Source of the DNA: JBEIQE01 sp040376705
Lineage (GTDB): Bacteria; Pseudomonadota; Alphaproteobacteria; UBA2400
Assembly (NCBI GenBank): GCA_040376705.1
Contig: JBEIQE010000010.1
Location: forward strand, 1-64,000
Length of the DNA stretch: 64,000 nt
Reading direction: 5' to 3'
The notes under the pieces: generated by a model
Database searches by the model: none
What the model was told of the DNA's origin: nothing
The model's input: the letters and a program-made list of their open reading frames with translations, nothing else
Position numbers and translations under genes: made by a program
Part shown: one piece after another, positions 16,523 through 25,783 of the stretch
Layout: each line of letters starts with the position of its first letter
Numbering within the stretch: position 1 is the first letter of the stretch

Positions 16523-17263
16523 CTAGAAGTTCAGCTTGTTGAAGATCTGACGCGGTAAGTGCTTGATGAGGGTCATGATTCCCCACCAGAACCAAGGATA
16601 ATACATGGTGCCGCCCTTAGGCGCGCGCTTCCAGCAGGCTTCGGCCAGCCCCTCGGGCGAGCCCAGCGGTACGGGCGGGTTTTTGAGACCCCAGGTCATG
16701 GCGGTGTCGATTACGCCGGGTTTCACCAGCAATACCGGTACCTTGAATGCGCTGAGATGGGCGGCAAGCCCGCCGGTATAGGCGTGCAGGCCAGCCTTGC
16801 TCGAGCCGTAGAGAAAGTTCTTCTTCCGTCCGCGGTCGCCCGCCACCGAGCCAAGTACCACAATGCTGCCACTCTGCTGGTTTTCGAAGGTTGGGAGCAC
16901 GGCATTCAGCGCCAGTACGGCAGCGGTATAATTCGTATCAATCATCTGTGCGCATAGCACGGGGTCGATACGCATCAGGGTTTCATCCGGCATCTGGCCG
17001 AAGGCGAGGAACACGCTGATTGGCAGAACTGCGGTTTTGGCAGTGGCCGCCAGCTCGGCAATCGCGGCGGGGTCATTGGCATCAAACCGCAGGGTATGCA
17101 CCATCGGCGCGCCACGCAGGCCGGCATCAACCGCGAGCGCATTCAGCTCGTTTACATCGCGCCCGGCCAGCACAAGGGCGCAGCCCTGACTGGCTGCCTT
17201 GCGTGCAAACGCGCGGGCAATCGCCGAAGTTGCACCAAGAATGATCCATGTTCCATTACTCAT
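16523..17263 (-). CDS. SDR reductase resembling DprE2
   Basis: The 246-residue short-chain dehydrogenase has a cofactor motif (GATSAIARAFA), catalytic Ser in VLGSVAG and the YGSSK pair. In mycobacteria DprE2 reduces the 2-keto intermediate made by DprE1 to decaprenylphosphoryl arabinose. The assignment rests mainly on context, since the next two genes match DprE1 and the prenyl-phosphate ribosyltransferase. The C-terminal WFWWGIMTLIKHLPRQIF is amphipathic or membrane-seeking, as in DprE2-type proteins. It overlaps dprE1 by four bases. Confidence 0.8.
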   Translation of the reverse strand: MSNGTWIILGATSAIARAFARKAASQGCALVLAGRDVNELNALAVDAGLRGAPMVHTLRFDANDPAAIAELAATAKTAVLPISVFLAFGQMPDETLMRIDPVLCAQMIDTNYTAAVLALNAVLPTFENQQSGSIVVLGSVAGDRGRKKNFLYGSSKAGLHAYTGGLAAHLSAFKVPVLLVKPGVIDTAMTWGLKNPPVPLGSPEGLAEACWKRAPKGGTMYYPWFWWGIMTLIKHLPRQIFNKLNF

Positions 17264-18612
17264 GCGGCACCGCCTTCGCGTGTACGCAGGCCAAGGCGCA
17301 GAGCCATCTGGTGGCTCATGCGCTCATGCGGGTCGACTTGCGCCAGCACTTCGCGGAATTGTGTATGCATGGGGTACATGGCCATAAAATCATCCGCCGT
17401 AATGGCTGAGTCTTTGGCCAGATAAATACGCCCCCCATGATTGCGCGTGATGTTGATGAGGCGCGAGAGTAGCTCATGCACGCCGCTGCTGTTGGGGAAA
17501 TCAAGCGCCAGTGTATAGCCCGGTAGCGGGAAGCTGAGCATGCCCTGACCGGTTGACCCGAGGCGCTTGAGCACGGCGAGGAACGAGGCCCTGCGGCTCT
17601 GGCTGATGGCCTCGAGCAACTGGCGAATACCCTGCTGCGCGCTGGCATCCGGAATAACTGCCTGAAACTGATGGAAACCACGCTTGCCGTACATGCGATT
17701 CCAGTTCTGGATACTATCAAGCGGGTAGAAGAACTTTTCTACCGGCACCGTATGCAGCGTGGGGGTACTACTGGCGGCCATGTTATAGCGCATATTGTTG
17801 AATAACCGCACCGACAGCGGGTTAAGCGTAAAACCGGGCAGATTGAAGGGCAGCCCCGGCCCGGCCTTATGGCGCGCATCTATACTCTGCGGCGCACTAT
17901 GCGCGCGCTCAAAGATACCACGGCCCAAAGTCTGCCCGCTGGCCAGCGCATCAATCCACGCGACTGCATAGGTATCCTCAACCGGCATCTGCATGAAGGA
18001 AGCGAACATATGGTCGAGATCTTCGGCCCGATAGCGCGTTACTGCCATGGCATTGCTACGCGTGGGCATGAGATGCACCGCCGCGCGGATGATAATACCT
18101 GTAAGGCCCAAACCACCGATAGTGGCATGGAAAATGGGGGCATTCTGTGTGGCACTGACGCGAATTTCTTCGCCTGAGGGCAATAGCAAATCAATCCACT
18201 CAAGGTGATTACCCAGCGAACCTGCACTTATATGATTTTTGCCATGAACATCATTGGCAATCGCGCCACCGAGGGTCACAAACGAGCTGCCCGGCGAAAC
18301 CGGAATGAGCCAGCCCTTGGGTAGAAATACCTTCAGAATATCAGCAAAGCTGACGCCTGCTTCGGCGGTTAAAAGGCCGGTTGTTTCATCAAACGCCACC
18401 AGGCGGTCGAGCCGCTGCATCACAATCGCACGGCTATGCTCCACCGGCACGCAGGCGTCGCCATATGAGCGGCCAAGACCATAAGCCATCAAGTGGCCGG
18501 TTTCCTGTGTCAGGGCTTTAAGATCGGACAGGCGTTCGGGCCGCGCGGTCTGCACTGTAGCACTGCTGGTTCTGCCCCAGCCGGTCAGGGTATGTGCCCG
18601 CCAGCTGCTCAT
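17260..18612 (-). CDS. FAD oxidoreductase resembling DprE1 (decaprenylphosphoryl-ribose 2'-epimerase subunit)
   Basis: The 450-residue flavoprotein carries GLGRSYGD and AEAGVSFADIL in the FAD-binding half and the very DprE1-like segment HGKNHISAGSLGNH. The substrate domain retains GGRIYLAKDS and the end DPHERMSHQMALRLGL. The position matching mycobacterial Cys387, target of benzothiazinones, is Ala369 here (GYTLALDF versus a Cys in Mtb). DprE1 oxidises the 2'-hydroxyl of prenyl-phospho-ribose. It is coupled to both neighbours by ATGA overlaps. Confidence 0.87.
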   Translation of the reverse strand: MSSWRAHTLTGWGRTSSATVQTARPERLSDLKALTQETGHLMAYGLGRSYGDACVPVEHSRAIVMQRLDRLVAFDETTGLLTAEAGVSFADILKVFLPKGWLIPVSPGSSFVTLGGAIANDVHGKNHISAGSLGNHLEWIDLLLPSGEEIRVSATQNAPIFHATIGGLGLTGIIIRAAVHLMPTRSNAMAVTRYRAEDLDHMFASFMQMPVEDTYAVAWIDALASGQTLGRGIFERAHSAPQSIDARHKAGPGLPFNLPGFTLNPLSVRLFNNMRYNMAASSTPTLHTVPVEKFFYPLDSIQNWNRMYGKRGFHQFQAVIPDASAQQGIRQLLEAISQSRRASFLAVLKRLGSTGQGMLSFPLPGYTLALDFPNSSGVHELLSRLINITRNHGGRIYLAKDSAITADDFMAMYPMHTQFREVLAQVDPHERMSHQMALRLGLRTREGGAA

Positions 18613-19493
18613 CGGTAAATCAGCCAGCCGAAGGTGAGGACCCAGCCCAAACCTGCCAGCAGAATGGGCTTATCGGTCATCACAATAAGGGTGGGCGAGC
18701 CTGAGCGCTCTTTCACCAGCGTAATCTGCAGATAGCGCAGCATGCCGTAAATCACGAAGGGTGCGGTGTAGTAGAGGTTCTTTGAGCCCAAACGCTCCAT
18801 CACCTGCGGATCGGTAGTGTAAATGAGATATGAGACCAGCACTGCGCCAAGGGTAATGGCCAGTGTGGTATCGATAAAGCTGCGCGAATAGCCATCGAGC
18901 GATTTGCGGTGCTCATGGCTCAGGTGCTTTACGATATCATCGCGGCGTTTGGCAAAGCCAAGGAATAAGGCAAGCAGCCCGGTCATAATCACAATCCACG
19001 CGCTGGGCTCAACCGCAATCAGCACCGCACCTGCTTGTACGCGCAATACAAAGCCAAGCGCGATGCACATGACGTCAATCACGGCCACATGCTTAAGGCG
19101 CAGCGAATAGGCAGTGTTCATCACTGTATAAACCAGCAGGAACAGGGCAAAGCCGGGCGAGAGCCAATAACTGCCCACTGCCGCAACACCTGCCAGAACT
19201 GCCATCATGATAAATGCCAGCTGCGGCGAGACTGTGCCTGCAGCTAGGGGGCGGGTCTTTTTGGTGGGGTGCTCGCGGTCAGATTCGCGATCGCGCCAGT
19301 CGTTGAGGATATAAATGGCGCTGGCTAACAGGCTCCAGAACAGAATGCCAAGGCCTACGCGCGTGATGTTCTCAATCGTCACATAATCGGGCGAGAAAAA
19401 CAGGGGTGCTGCAATAAACCCGCTCTTGATCCAGTGGTGGATGCGCAGCAGGCGCAGGGCAGGCGGCAGGGGCAGGGCGGCGATTGGCTTCAT
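18609..19493 (-). CDS. UbiA-family prenyl-phosphate phosphoribosyltransferase (DPPR synthase-like)
   Basis: The 294-residue polytopic protein has the UbiA aspartate motif in a form typical of DPPR synthase: NDWRDRESDREHPTKKTRP at about residues 64-82. The second Asp region is KRRDDIVKH. The enzyme joins PRPP to a polyprenyl phosphate in the membrane. It is the first gene of the three-gene unit that continues with DprE1-like and DprE2-like enzymes, so together the genes can make a polyprenyl-phospho-arabinose donor. No arabinosyltransferase is recognised in the window. Confidence 0.85.
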   Translation of the reverse strand: MKPIAALPLPPALRLLRIHHWIKSGFIAAPLFFSPDYVTIENITRVGLGILFWSLLASAIYILNDWRDRESDREHPTKKTRPLAAGTVSPQLAFIMMAVLAGVAAVGSYWLSPGFALFLLVYTVMNTAYSLRLKHVAVIDVMCIALGFVLRVQAGAVLIAVEPSAWIVIMTGLLALFLGFAKRRDDIVKHLSHEHRKSLDGYSRSFIDTTLAITLGAVLVSYLIYTTDPQVMERLGSKNLYYTAPFVIYGMLRYLQITLVKERSGSPTLIVMTDKPILLAGLGWVLTFGWLIYR

Positions 19494-19635
19494 GCTTATG
19501 TTTTTAAAGCAGAAATTTTACCCTGTCATCCGTTAACACAAGGCCAGCGTGATTTAACGCAATAGGTGTGGCTCTCGCCATTCCGCTTGGTTATAAGTGG
19601 CCAGCCTATTTACTTTCAAATACTGGAGAGAAATT

Positions 19636-19977
19636 ATGTCGGACATCTATGACCTGCACACTGCTGCTGCTAAGCATTTTGCCCCCAGGGGTGCGTGCGT
19701 GAGTGATGTGCACCTCACTTTGATGTCTGGCGTGCCGGTTCTGGGTTCGATTTTCCCTGAAACTTTTGGTCGGGCTGCATTCAGCAGCTTTACAGTTGAA
19801 CTGCCCCAGAATAACGGCGTGACCGAAGCTTTTGAAGTGACTATGCGCCGTGGCCGCCCAACTTTTGAAGTGGTGCACGACCGCCCAGTGAAGGGCTGGT
19901 TCGGCCAGAAGGTCGAGCGTCAGATTCACCGCCCGCTGACCACTGAGGCAGCCAAGGCCAAGCTGGGTCTTGCTTAG
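19636..19977 (+). CDS. Small protein, uncharacterised
   Basis: The 113-residue protein starts at ATG 19636 (MSDIYDLHTAAAKHF) behind a good GGAGAG; an upstream GTG-type start at 19597 is less likely. It appears cytosolic and mixed alpha/beta, with VTMRRGRPTFEVVHDRPVKGW near the middle. I do not recognise a family. It has its own upstream region and is convergent with the DUF2339 gene. Confidence 0.65.
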   Translation: MSDIYDLHTAAAKHFAPRGACVSDVHLTLMSGVPVLGSIFPETFGRAAFSSFTVELPQNNGVTEAFEVTMRRGRPTFEVVHDRPVKGWFGQKVERQIHRPLTTEAAKAKLGLA

Positions 19978-19986
19978 ATTTTGCCA

Positions 19987-22641
19987 TCAGCTGTTACGCT
20001 TGAAGATAAAGCGGTTGTAAAACCAGCTTATTCCCATGAGCGACAGGCCCAGGCCAAAGAACGAGATAACACGCCACAAGCCGCGCAGCTCGGCTGCGTC
20101 AATCAGGAAGACCTTACCAACCGTGAGCGTGACCAGCACCAGCGAAGCGATGCGCATGGTGCGGTCATTCTTGCGGGTGCCCAGCACCAGCAGGCCAAGG
20201 CCGAACAGCAGCCAGACGATTGAGTAAGTATACATTTCGGCATTATCGATGCCGCCAGTCAGCTTGTTGCCATGGTAGAGCTGGCGAATGGTCAGGCTGA
20301 TGAAGGCAAAGACCAGCACCATCTGTGCGCCGCGCAACAGCTTGCTCCATGGCGCGGCTGCCGCATGCCGCAGGATGAGGTGAAGCCAAATAATTGGCAG
20401 ACCATAAGTGAGGGTCACGCCGTTGAACAGCGGTGTAAAGCCTACATGCTGGCTTCTGCTGAAAAGCGGGTTATGGATAAGCAGGTCGAACCAGCCGAGG
20501 CGGAACAGGCCGATAAGCGAAAGCACCATGCCCGCCTGCACCACAGCCGTGCGTATCCAGCGCTGGCCGATATAGAAACAGGCCAGTGAGAATACGAACA
20601 GGATGTTGGTAAAGGTGCCGCGCTCGATAAAGCCAGCTTTTTTAAACAGCACGTCTTCGTTCGGGTGCATGAAATGGCGCATCATATAATAGCCCATCAG
20701 GCCGATGAGGGTGATAGCCGCAAGCTCAAGCGCGGCCACCAGCTTGTCATCCTTGGCGCGGCGCAGGTAGAGGCTGGCTGCAATAAACATAGCCGCCGGT
20801 AAGCCCAGTTGGAAGGCGGGCCAGCGCACCATCGGCAGGCTATCGAGCAGCGGCAGGCGCGCCTCGAACAGGCTGTAAGCGCCCAGCTGCATAATCAGGA
20901 CAAGTTGTGGCAGCAGCACGATGGCAAATGCAAAACCCATCACAACAACCAGCGCCCGCAGGGCCTCGACCCGCACGCGGGTGGTGAGATAGGCCAGCGC
21001 CAAAAGCTCGGCCGCCAGCGCGATGGAGAGGAATTCGCGCTTGAGCTCAACCGTCAGGCCGATGGCAATAAAGCCGGTGGCGGCGGCTGCAAATACGGCC
21101 AGTAGCTTTTGCACTTCGGCCTCATCACTTATGTAGCGGCGCACCCGCCGGGCCTGATGCACCATCAGGTCAGCTATCAGGAAGGCGACCATACCCCAGA
21201 ACGGGAAACTGATATAAGGCCAGATGGCAATACGCGGGAAGTTATGGTCTTCAAGAGCAATGCCTAGCAGATAAAGCAGGCCAAGCGCGATGCTGCTGAG
21301 CAGGGCCCAAAAGAGCGGTGCTGCACTGCGCCAGACCAGCCAGCTTCCTGCACCGCCGTAAAGCGCTGCCAGAACAGCAAGGGTGAGCATGCGCGTATCG
21401 CCATCTGCATTCTGCCAGCTGATCAACATGAACAAATTCACAATAAGCGCCAGCCATGGGGCAAAAGCAAAATTGCGTTTATCAAACCACGCCAGAGCTA
21501 CAGTACCGGCTGTGAGCAGCAGCATGAGGCTGCGCTCAAGCATGCCATAACCGCTTTCAGCTGTGGCTATGCCGGTCAGCACGGCGGCGGCACCAAGAAT
21601 GGCAAGATTGATATAGCGGCTCAGCTGCTCGGTATTGAGGCCAAAGCTGCCCACGGGCAGATCGGCAGCAATACCGCGTGTGCCCTTGATCGCGGTTATG
21701 CAAAGGGCAATCAGGAACAGGCTGACAAAGATGAATTCGCCGCCCTTGGCGATAAAGAACAGCACACCGATAGCCCAGAGCAGGCCCAGCGGCGTGAGCA
21801 GTAAAAGCAGCGACCACCACTGCATATGCCGCAGGAACCAGAACAGGGCAGTGAAGAGTACATATATATAGGCCAGTAGCAGAGGGGTGCTGCCACTATT
21901 ACTGCCCACCAGCAGTGGCGTGAGGAAGCCGCCCAGCATGCCCATAATGGCGATGGGTGCGCCATGGCGTATGGCCATGATAACTGCCAGTGCGGTAATT
22001 GCAGTCATGCCGCTAAAGCCCAGTAGTGGCGGAATGATTTTGTAATACGAGCTGGCAACAAAAACAGCGCAATACAGCACGGCAATACCGGCACCAGCGA
22101 GAGACTGGCCGATTTTGGCCTGTTCGGGGCCAAAACGGTAGGCAGCGCCAAGCAGGCCTGCACCAAACAGCAGGCCGAGTATAACCTGCAGGCCGGGGCC
22201 AATCAGGTCCATCTCGATTGAGTAGCTCACCAGATAGAAGCCGGCAAAGGCCATAGCGATACCGCCAATCCATACCGGTAGCTTGGCACCAAAATTCAGC
22301 TCAAAGCTGTCGCGCTTTGAGCTTTGTGCCGCAGTGGCTGTAGGCATAACAGGCTCTGTGGCTAGTGCTATCGGCTCTTCATTATAAATTACAGCGGGCT
22401 GCACTGTGGCAATTGCTGGCATTGCAACGGGAGGTTCTGCTACTGGCTGCGGCTCTGGTTTGGTAACCGGCTCGGGCTTGGCAGCTGAGTCATAGACAGC
22501 CTTCTGCGCCAGCTGGTCGATGCGGGATGACAGGTTTTCCAGCCGCTCTTCAATCACACTCAAACGGCGTGCATGAAACCATGGCATGAAAAACGTAATG
22601 AGAATCAGCAGGCCAAGGCCAAGCGCAATAATAAATTCCAT
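19987..22641 (-). CDS. DUF2339 domain-containing polytopic membrane protein
   Basis: The 884-residue protein has one N-terminal helix (2-22), a short coiled coil (RLSVIEERLENLSSRIDQLAQ at about 27-47), a Pro/Glu/Val linker to about residue 105, then more than 20 hydrophobic segments to the C-terminus. This layout is that of DUF2339 membrane proteins, whose function is unknown. The segment FGAKLPVWIGGIAMAFAG marks the start of the membrane domain. It is monocistronic by spacing. Confidence 0.85.
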   Translation of the reverse strand: MEFIIALGLGLLILITFFMPWFHARRLSVIEERLENLSSRIDQLAQKAVYDSAAKPEPVTKPEPQPVAEPPVAMPAIATVQPAVIYNEEPIALATEPVMPTATAAQSSKRDSFELNFGAKLPVWIGGIAMAFAGFYLVSYSIEMDLIGPGLQVILGLLFGAGLLGAAYRFGPEQAKIGQSLAGAGIAVLYCAVFVASSYYKIIPPLLGFSGMTAITALAVIMAIRHGAPIAIMGMLGGFLTPLLVGSNSGSTPLLLAYIYVLFTALFWFLRHMQWWSLLLLLTPLGLLWAIGVLFFIAKGGEFIFVSLFLIALCITAIKGTRGIAADLPVGSFGLNTEQLSRYINLAILGAAAVLTGIATAESGYGMLERSLMLLLTAGTVALAWFDKRNFAFAPWLALIVNLFMLISWQNADGDTRMLTLAVLAALYGGAGSWLVWRSAAPLFWALLSSIALGLLYLLGIALEDHNFPRIAIWPYISFPFWGMVAFLIADLMVHQARRVRRYISDEAEVQKLLAVFAAAATGFIAIGLTVELKREFLSIALAAELLALAYLTTRVRVEALRALVVVMGFAFAIVLLPQLVLIMQLGAYSLFEARLPLLDSLPMVRWPAFQLGLPAAMFIAASLYLRRAKDDKLVAALELAAITLIGLMGYYMMRHFMHPNEDVLFKKAGFIERGTFTNILFVFSLACFYIGQRWIRTAVVQAGMVLSLIGLFRLGWFDLLIHNPLFSRSQHVGFTPLFNGVTLTYGLPIIWLHLILRHAAAAPWSKLLRGAQMVLVFAFISLTIRQLYHGNKLTGGIDNAEMYTYSIVWLLFGLGLLVLGTRKNDRTMRIASLVLVTLTVGKVFLIDAAELRGLWRVISFFGLGLSLMGISWFYNRFIFKRNS

Positions 22642-22777
22642 GGGCTCGATTATGCGGGTGCCGCTTTAGGTGGTCAAGGTCAGGGCGGCGGATGCCCGTT
22701 TGGTGTTGCGCTTGTGTTGGGCTGTTTCCAGTCGTGGTTACGAATTAATGCAAGTATGGCCTTTGCGGTTTGCGATC

Positions 22778-23278
22778 TCAGCTTGCCATATCGAGGCGGC
22801 GGGGTTGCCAGTTTTGGGCGCGGATATCCTGCACCAGTGTGATGCCTCGGGATGATTCCACAAAGTTTTCCACTCTGTTAGCTGCACTATCGTAATAGCG
22901 CGGCGATTCTGGGTTGAGGATGTACTGCAGGTCATCAGGGTTGGTGCGGTCACCTTCGCGCGAAATGCGCCATGCATGCGGCCAGTTGGCAGTGATCCTG
23001 ACCATTGTCAGATAATCGATTACCGGTCTGGCGATAAAGCCAAACACCTTGGGGATCTCGTTAGTCGCAGGCGGACGCGGATATCTGGCGCGGTGATGGC
23101 GCAGCTTGGCGATCAGCTCATCCCTGAAGGGCTCGAATAGCTGGTAGTTAGTAAAGGCAACGATCGTGACCTTGTCCAGCCGCGAGGTGCGCGGTAGGCG
23201 CTGGGCGCGTTCTTCAAAGGCTGTAGATACCTTATGCAGCCGTGCAAACTCGGGGTTGTAATACTCGGATTGACCCAT
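22778..23278 (-). CDS. Uncharacterised protein
   Basis: The 166-residue protein is rich in Arg, Pro and Tyr, with no signal or membrane segment. It has repeated short basic motifs (RLPRTSRLDK, RHHRARYPRPP). I recognise no family. An ATG with GGAACAAAACC upstream and a reasonable composition support a gene, and no better frame exists in this interval. It is divergent from comM. Confidence 0.55.
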   Translation of the reverse strand: MGQSEYYNPEFARLHKVSTAFEERAQRLPRTSRLDKVTIVAFTNYQLFEPFRDELIAKLRHHRARYPRPPATNEIPKVFGFIARPVIDYLTMVRITANWPHAWRISREGDRTNPDDLQYILNPESPRYYDSAANRVENFVESSRGITLVQDIRAQNWQPRRLDMAS

Positions 23279-23412
23279 GGTTTTGTTCCTGTTTGAATTT
23301 TTCTTATCTAGGAATTATTTTTGGCCGATAGCAAGCAAATCCGGACTCGCTTTCTGGCATTTATGCGATAGGATGCTTGGGAACAAAAAGGCAACCAGTA
23401 CTTGAGGCCCGC

Positions 23413-24948
23413 ATGATTGCTCATATTCCCACGGTTGCTTTTGCTGGCGTCGATGTGATGCCGATTGATGTTCAGGTGCAGATTTCCCCCGGTATTGTGG
23501 GTTTTACCATCGTCGGTCTGCCGGATAAGGCTGTGGGTGAATCGCGCGAGCGCGTGCGTGCAGCCCTGCATAGCCTTGGCCTTGCGCTGCCTGCCAAGCG
23601 TATTACCGTCAACCTTTCTCCTGCGGATGTACTAAAGGAGGGCAGCCATTTTGATCTGCCCATCGCGCTCGGCCTCTTGGTCTCTATGGGTGTTTTGCCG
23701 CTTGAGGAAATGGCACGCTACACGGCGCTGGGCGAGCTCTCGCTTGATGGTACATTAACGAATGTGGCGGGTGTACTCCCTGCCGCGATTGATGCACTGG
23801 CCAATAGCCGCGGTATCATCTGCCCGGCAGGCTGTGGGCCGGAGGCAGCCTGGGCGGGTGATATTGATATTCTGGCAGCACCATCTCTGCTTGCGCTCAT
23901 CAATCACTTTAAAGGCTCGCAGGTGCTCAGCCGCCCGCAACCCGCCATGGAGGCGGATACGCTGGCCGTCCCCGATCTTAAAGACATCAAGGGGCAGGAA
24001 ACCGCCAAACGTGCACTCGAGGTGGCAGCCGCAGGTGGGCATAACATGCTGATGATGGGGCCGCCGGGCTCGGGTAAATCGATGCTTGCATCGCGTTTGC
24101 CGGGTATTCTGCCGCTGCTCGAGCCGCGTGAGGCCCTTGATGTCTCGATGGTGCATTCAGTTGCAGGGCTGCTGAAGGACGGGCGTTTGCTGCGCCACCG
24201 CCCGTTCCGCGACCCGCACCATTCGGCCTCATTGCCCGCGATGGTGGGCGGTGGTTCTCGCGTAAAGCCGGGCGAGATTTCGCTTGCGCATGGCGGTGTG
24301 CTGTTTCTCGATGAGCTGCCCGAGTTTGCGCGCTCAACGCTCGAGGCGTTGCGCCAGCCAATTGAGAGCGGCCGCGTGATGGTGGCGCGCGTCAACGGGC
24401 ATATTACCTTCCCGGCGCGCTTCCAGCTGGTCGCCGCCATGAATCCCTGTCGCTGCGGCCATATCGATGATGCTGCTCTTGCCTGCGGAAGAGTACCTAA
24501 ATGCGCGCTCGATTATCAAAGTCGCATCTCCGGCCCGCTGTTCGACCGTATCGATTTACATGTCGATATGCCTGCCGTGCCACCGCTCGAGTTGGCACGC
24601 ATTCCGGCGGGCGAAGATAGCGCCACAGTTGCGGCGCGTGTGCTCAAGGCGCGTGAGGTGCAGGCTGCACGCTATGCTGCCCATAATGATAAAGGCCGCG
24701 CCATTCGCACCAATGCCGATGCTGAGGGCGAACTGCTTGAGGCTGTAGCTGAAATGGATACTGTGGCGCGCAGCCTCCTAGTTGATGCAGCTGAAAAACT
24801 TAAGCTTTCTGCCCGTGGCTATCACCGTGTGCTGCGCGTGGCGCGCACCGTGGCTGATCTTGAGGGCGCGCGGATTATAAGCAATATCCATATGGGTGAG
24901 GCACTATCGTATCGTCGTATCTCTCCTGCCATGATGAAGGCGGCATGA
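23413..24948 (+). CDS. comM: YifB/ComM-family AAA+ ATPase (Mg-chelatase-like)
   Basis: ComM is a hexameric helicase that promotes branch migration during natural transformation; many bacteria without known competence also carry it. The 511-residue protein has an N-terminal Lon-like ChlI domain (IQVQISPGIVGFTIVGLPDKAVGESRERVRAAL region), Walker A MGPPGSGKSMLA, Walker B GVLFLDELPEF and a C-terminal Mg-chelatase domain with the basic RGYHRVLRVARTVADLEG. I start at ATG 23413 (MIAHIPTVAF), the family's usual beginning. The stop overlaps the next gene. Confidence 0.93.
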   Translation: MIAHIPTVAFAGVDVMPIDVQVQISPGIVGFTIVGLPDKAVGESRERVRAALHSLGLALPAKRITVNLSPADVLKEGSHFDLPIALGLLVSMGVLPLEEMARYTALGELSLDGTLTNVAGVLPAAIDALANSRGIICPAGCGPEAAWAGDIDILAAPSLLALINHFKGSQVLSRPQPAMEADTLAVPDLKDIKGQETAKRALEVAAAGGHNMLMMGPPGSGKSMLASRLPGILPLLEPREALDVSMVHSVAGLLKDGRLLRHRPFRDPHHSASLPAMVGGGSRVKPGEISLAHGGVLFLDELPEFARSTLEALRQPIESGRVMVARVNGHITFPARFQLVAAMNPCRCGHIDDAALACGRVPKCALDYQSRISGPLFDRIDLHVDMPAVPPLELARIPAGEDSATVAARVLKAREVQAARYAAHNDKGRAIRTNADAEGELLEAVAEMDTVARSLLVDAAEKLKLSARGYHRVLRVARTVADLEGARIISNIHMGEALSYRRISPAMMKAA

Positions 24949-25709
24949 GGATCATGACCATCGAAATCCCTAAAATATATACTGCTGTCGCCAAACACCT
25001 CGAGGGCTATGCCAAACAGGCTGGCAAAATCATGCTGCTTTTGCAGCCGGATGAGCAGGCGATCAAGCGTAAAACCAAAGTGACCTTTGAGCCGTTTGAG
25101 GTGCAGAGCCTCTATAACATCCTTAACCCTGTGGTTGAGGGCAGGCAGCTGCGCTACCTCTTGGCGGGCGTGCAGGAAAATCTGGTACAGCCGATTATGG
25201 CGTTTCATCTTTATGAGTTGCATACGGTCATTCTGGGGGTGAATAGCGTGATGGCGCATAACCCTGCCGCCATGCGCACTGCGCAGTTCCGTACCGCGCT
25301 TGAGGTCATAATTACGGGCAGCCAGTTACTGGCGCTTATGGCACGACATGCCAGCAAGGTACTGGGCATTAAAAATGCCATGCCGATTATCATGGCCAGT
25401 ATGGGCAACGTCATTAAAGAGGCGGACCTCACGCAACAGGTGGTCGATACTGTCAGCAAAAAAATCAAGGCCGAGGTCGATAAATACCAGCGTGATGCGC
25501 GCGCCCTGGTACAAGAGTGCATTAGTGTTTCAGCCAATGCACCAGCGCTGCAGACAGCACTGGGTACCAAGCTGCCTTATAATCCTTTGCCATTGTTTGT
25601 GACCTACGATGGGCATTTCAAAGGTAAGACTATCAACACTATCTGGCTGCCCGACAGTGTGGCCCTGCCAATTATGCAAAAAGCACAAGCTGTAATGCAG
25701 AGCGCTTGA
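24945..25709 (+). CDS. Uncharacterised protein coupled to comM
   Basis: The 254-residue protein begins at an ATG that overlaps the comM stop (ATGA). It is predicted soluble and largely helical, with a central stretch of small hydrophobics (about 110-150) and a possible coiled coil around VDTVSKKIKAEVDKYQRDA. I recognise no family. Tight coupling to comM suggests a shared role, but that is inference only. Confidence 0.6.
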   Translation: MRIMTIEIPKIYTAVAKHLEGYAKQAGKIMLLLQPDEQAIKRKTKVTFEPFEVQSLYNILNPVVEGRQLRYLLAGVQENLVQPIMAFHLYELHTVILGVNSVMAHNPAAMRTAQFRTALEVIITGSQLLALMARHASKVLGIKNAMPIIMASMGNVIKEADLTQQVVDTVSKKIKAEVDKYQRDARALVQECISVSANAPALQTALGTKLPYNPLPLFVTYDGHFKGKTINTIWLPDSVALPIMQKAQAVMQSA

Positions 25710-25783
25710 CGGCAGCTATGATTGGGGCGAACTTCCACGGGTATAAATAGTACAGCGTGGTCTTTCAAACCGTCAGGGCATGC

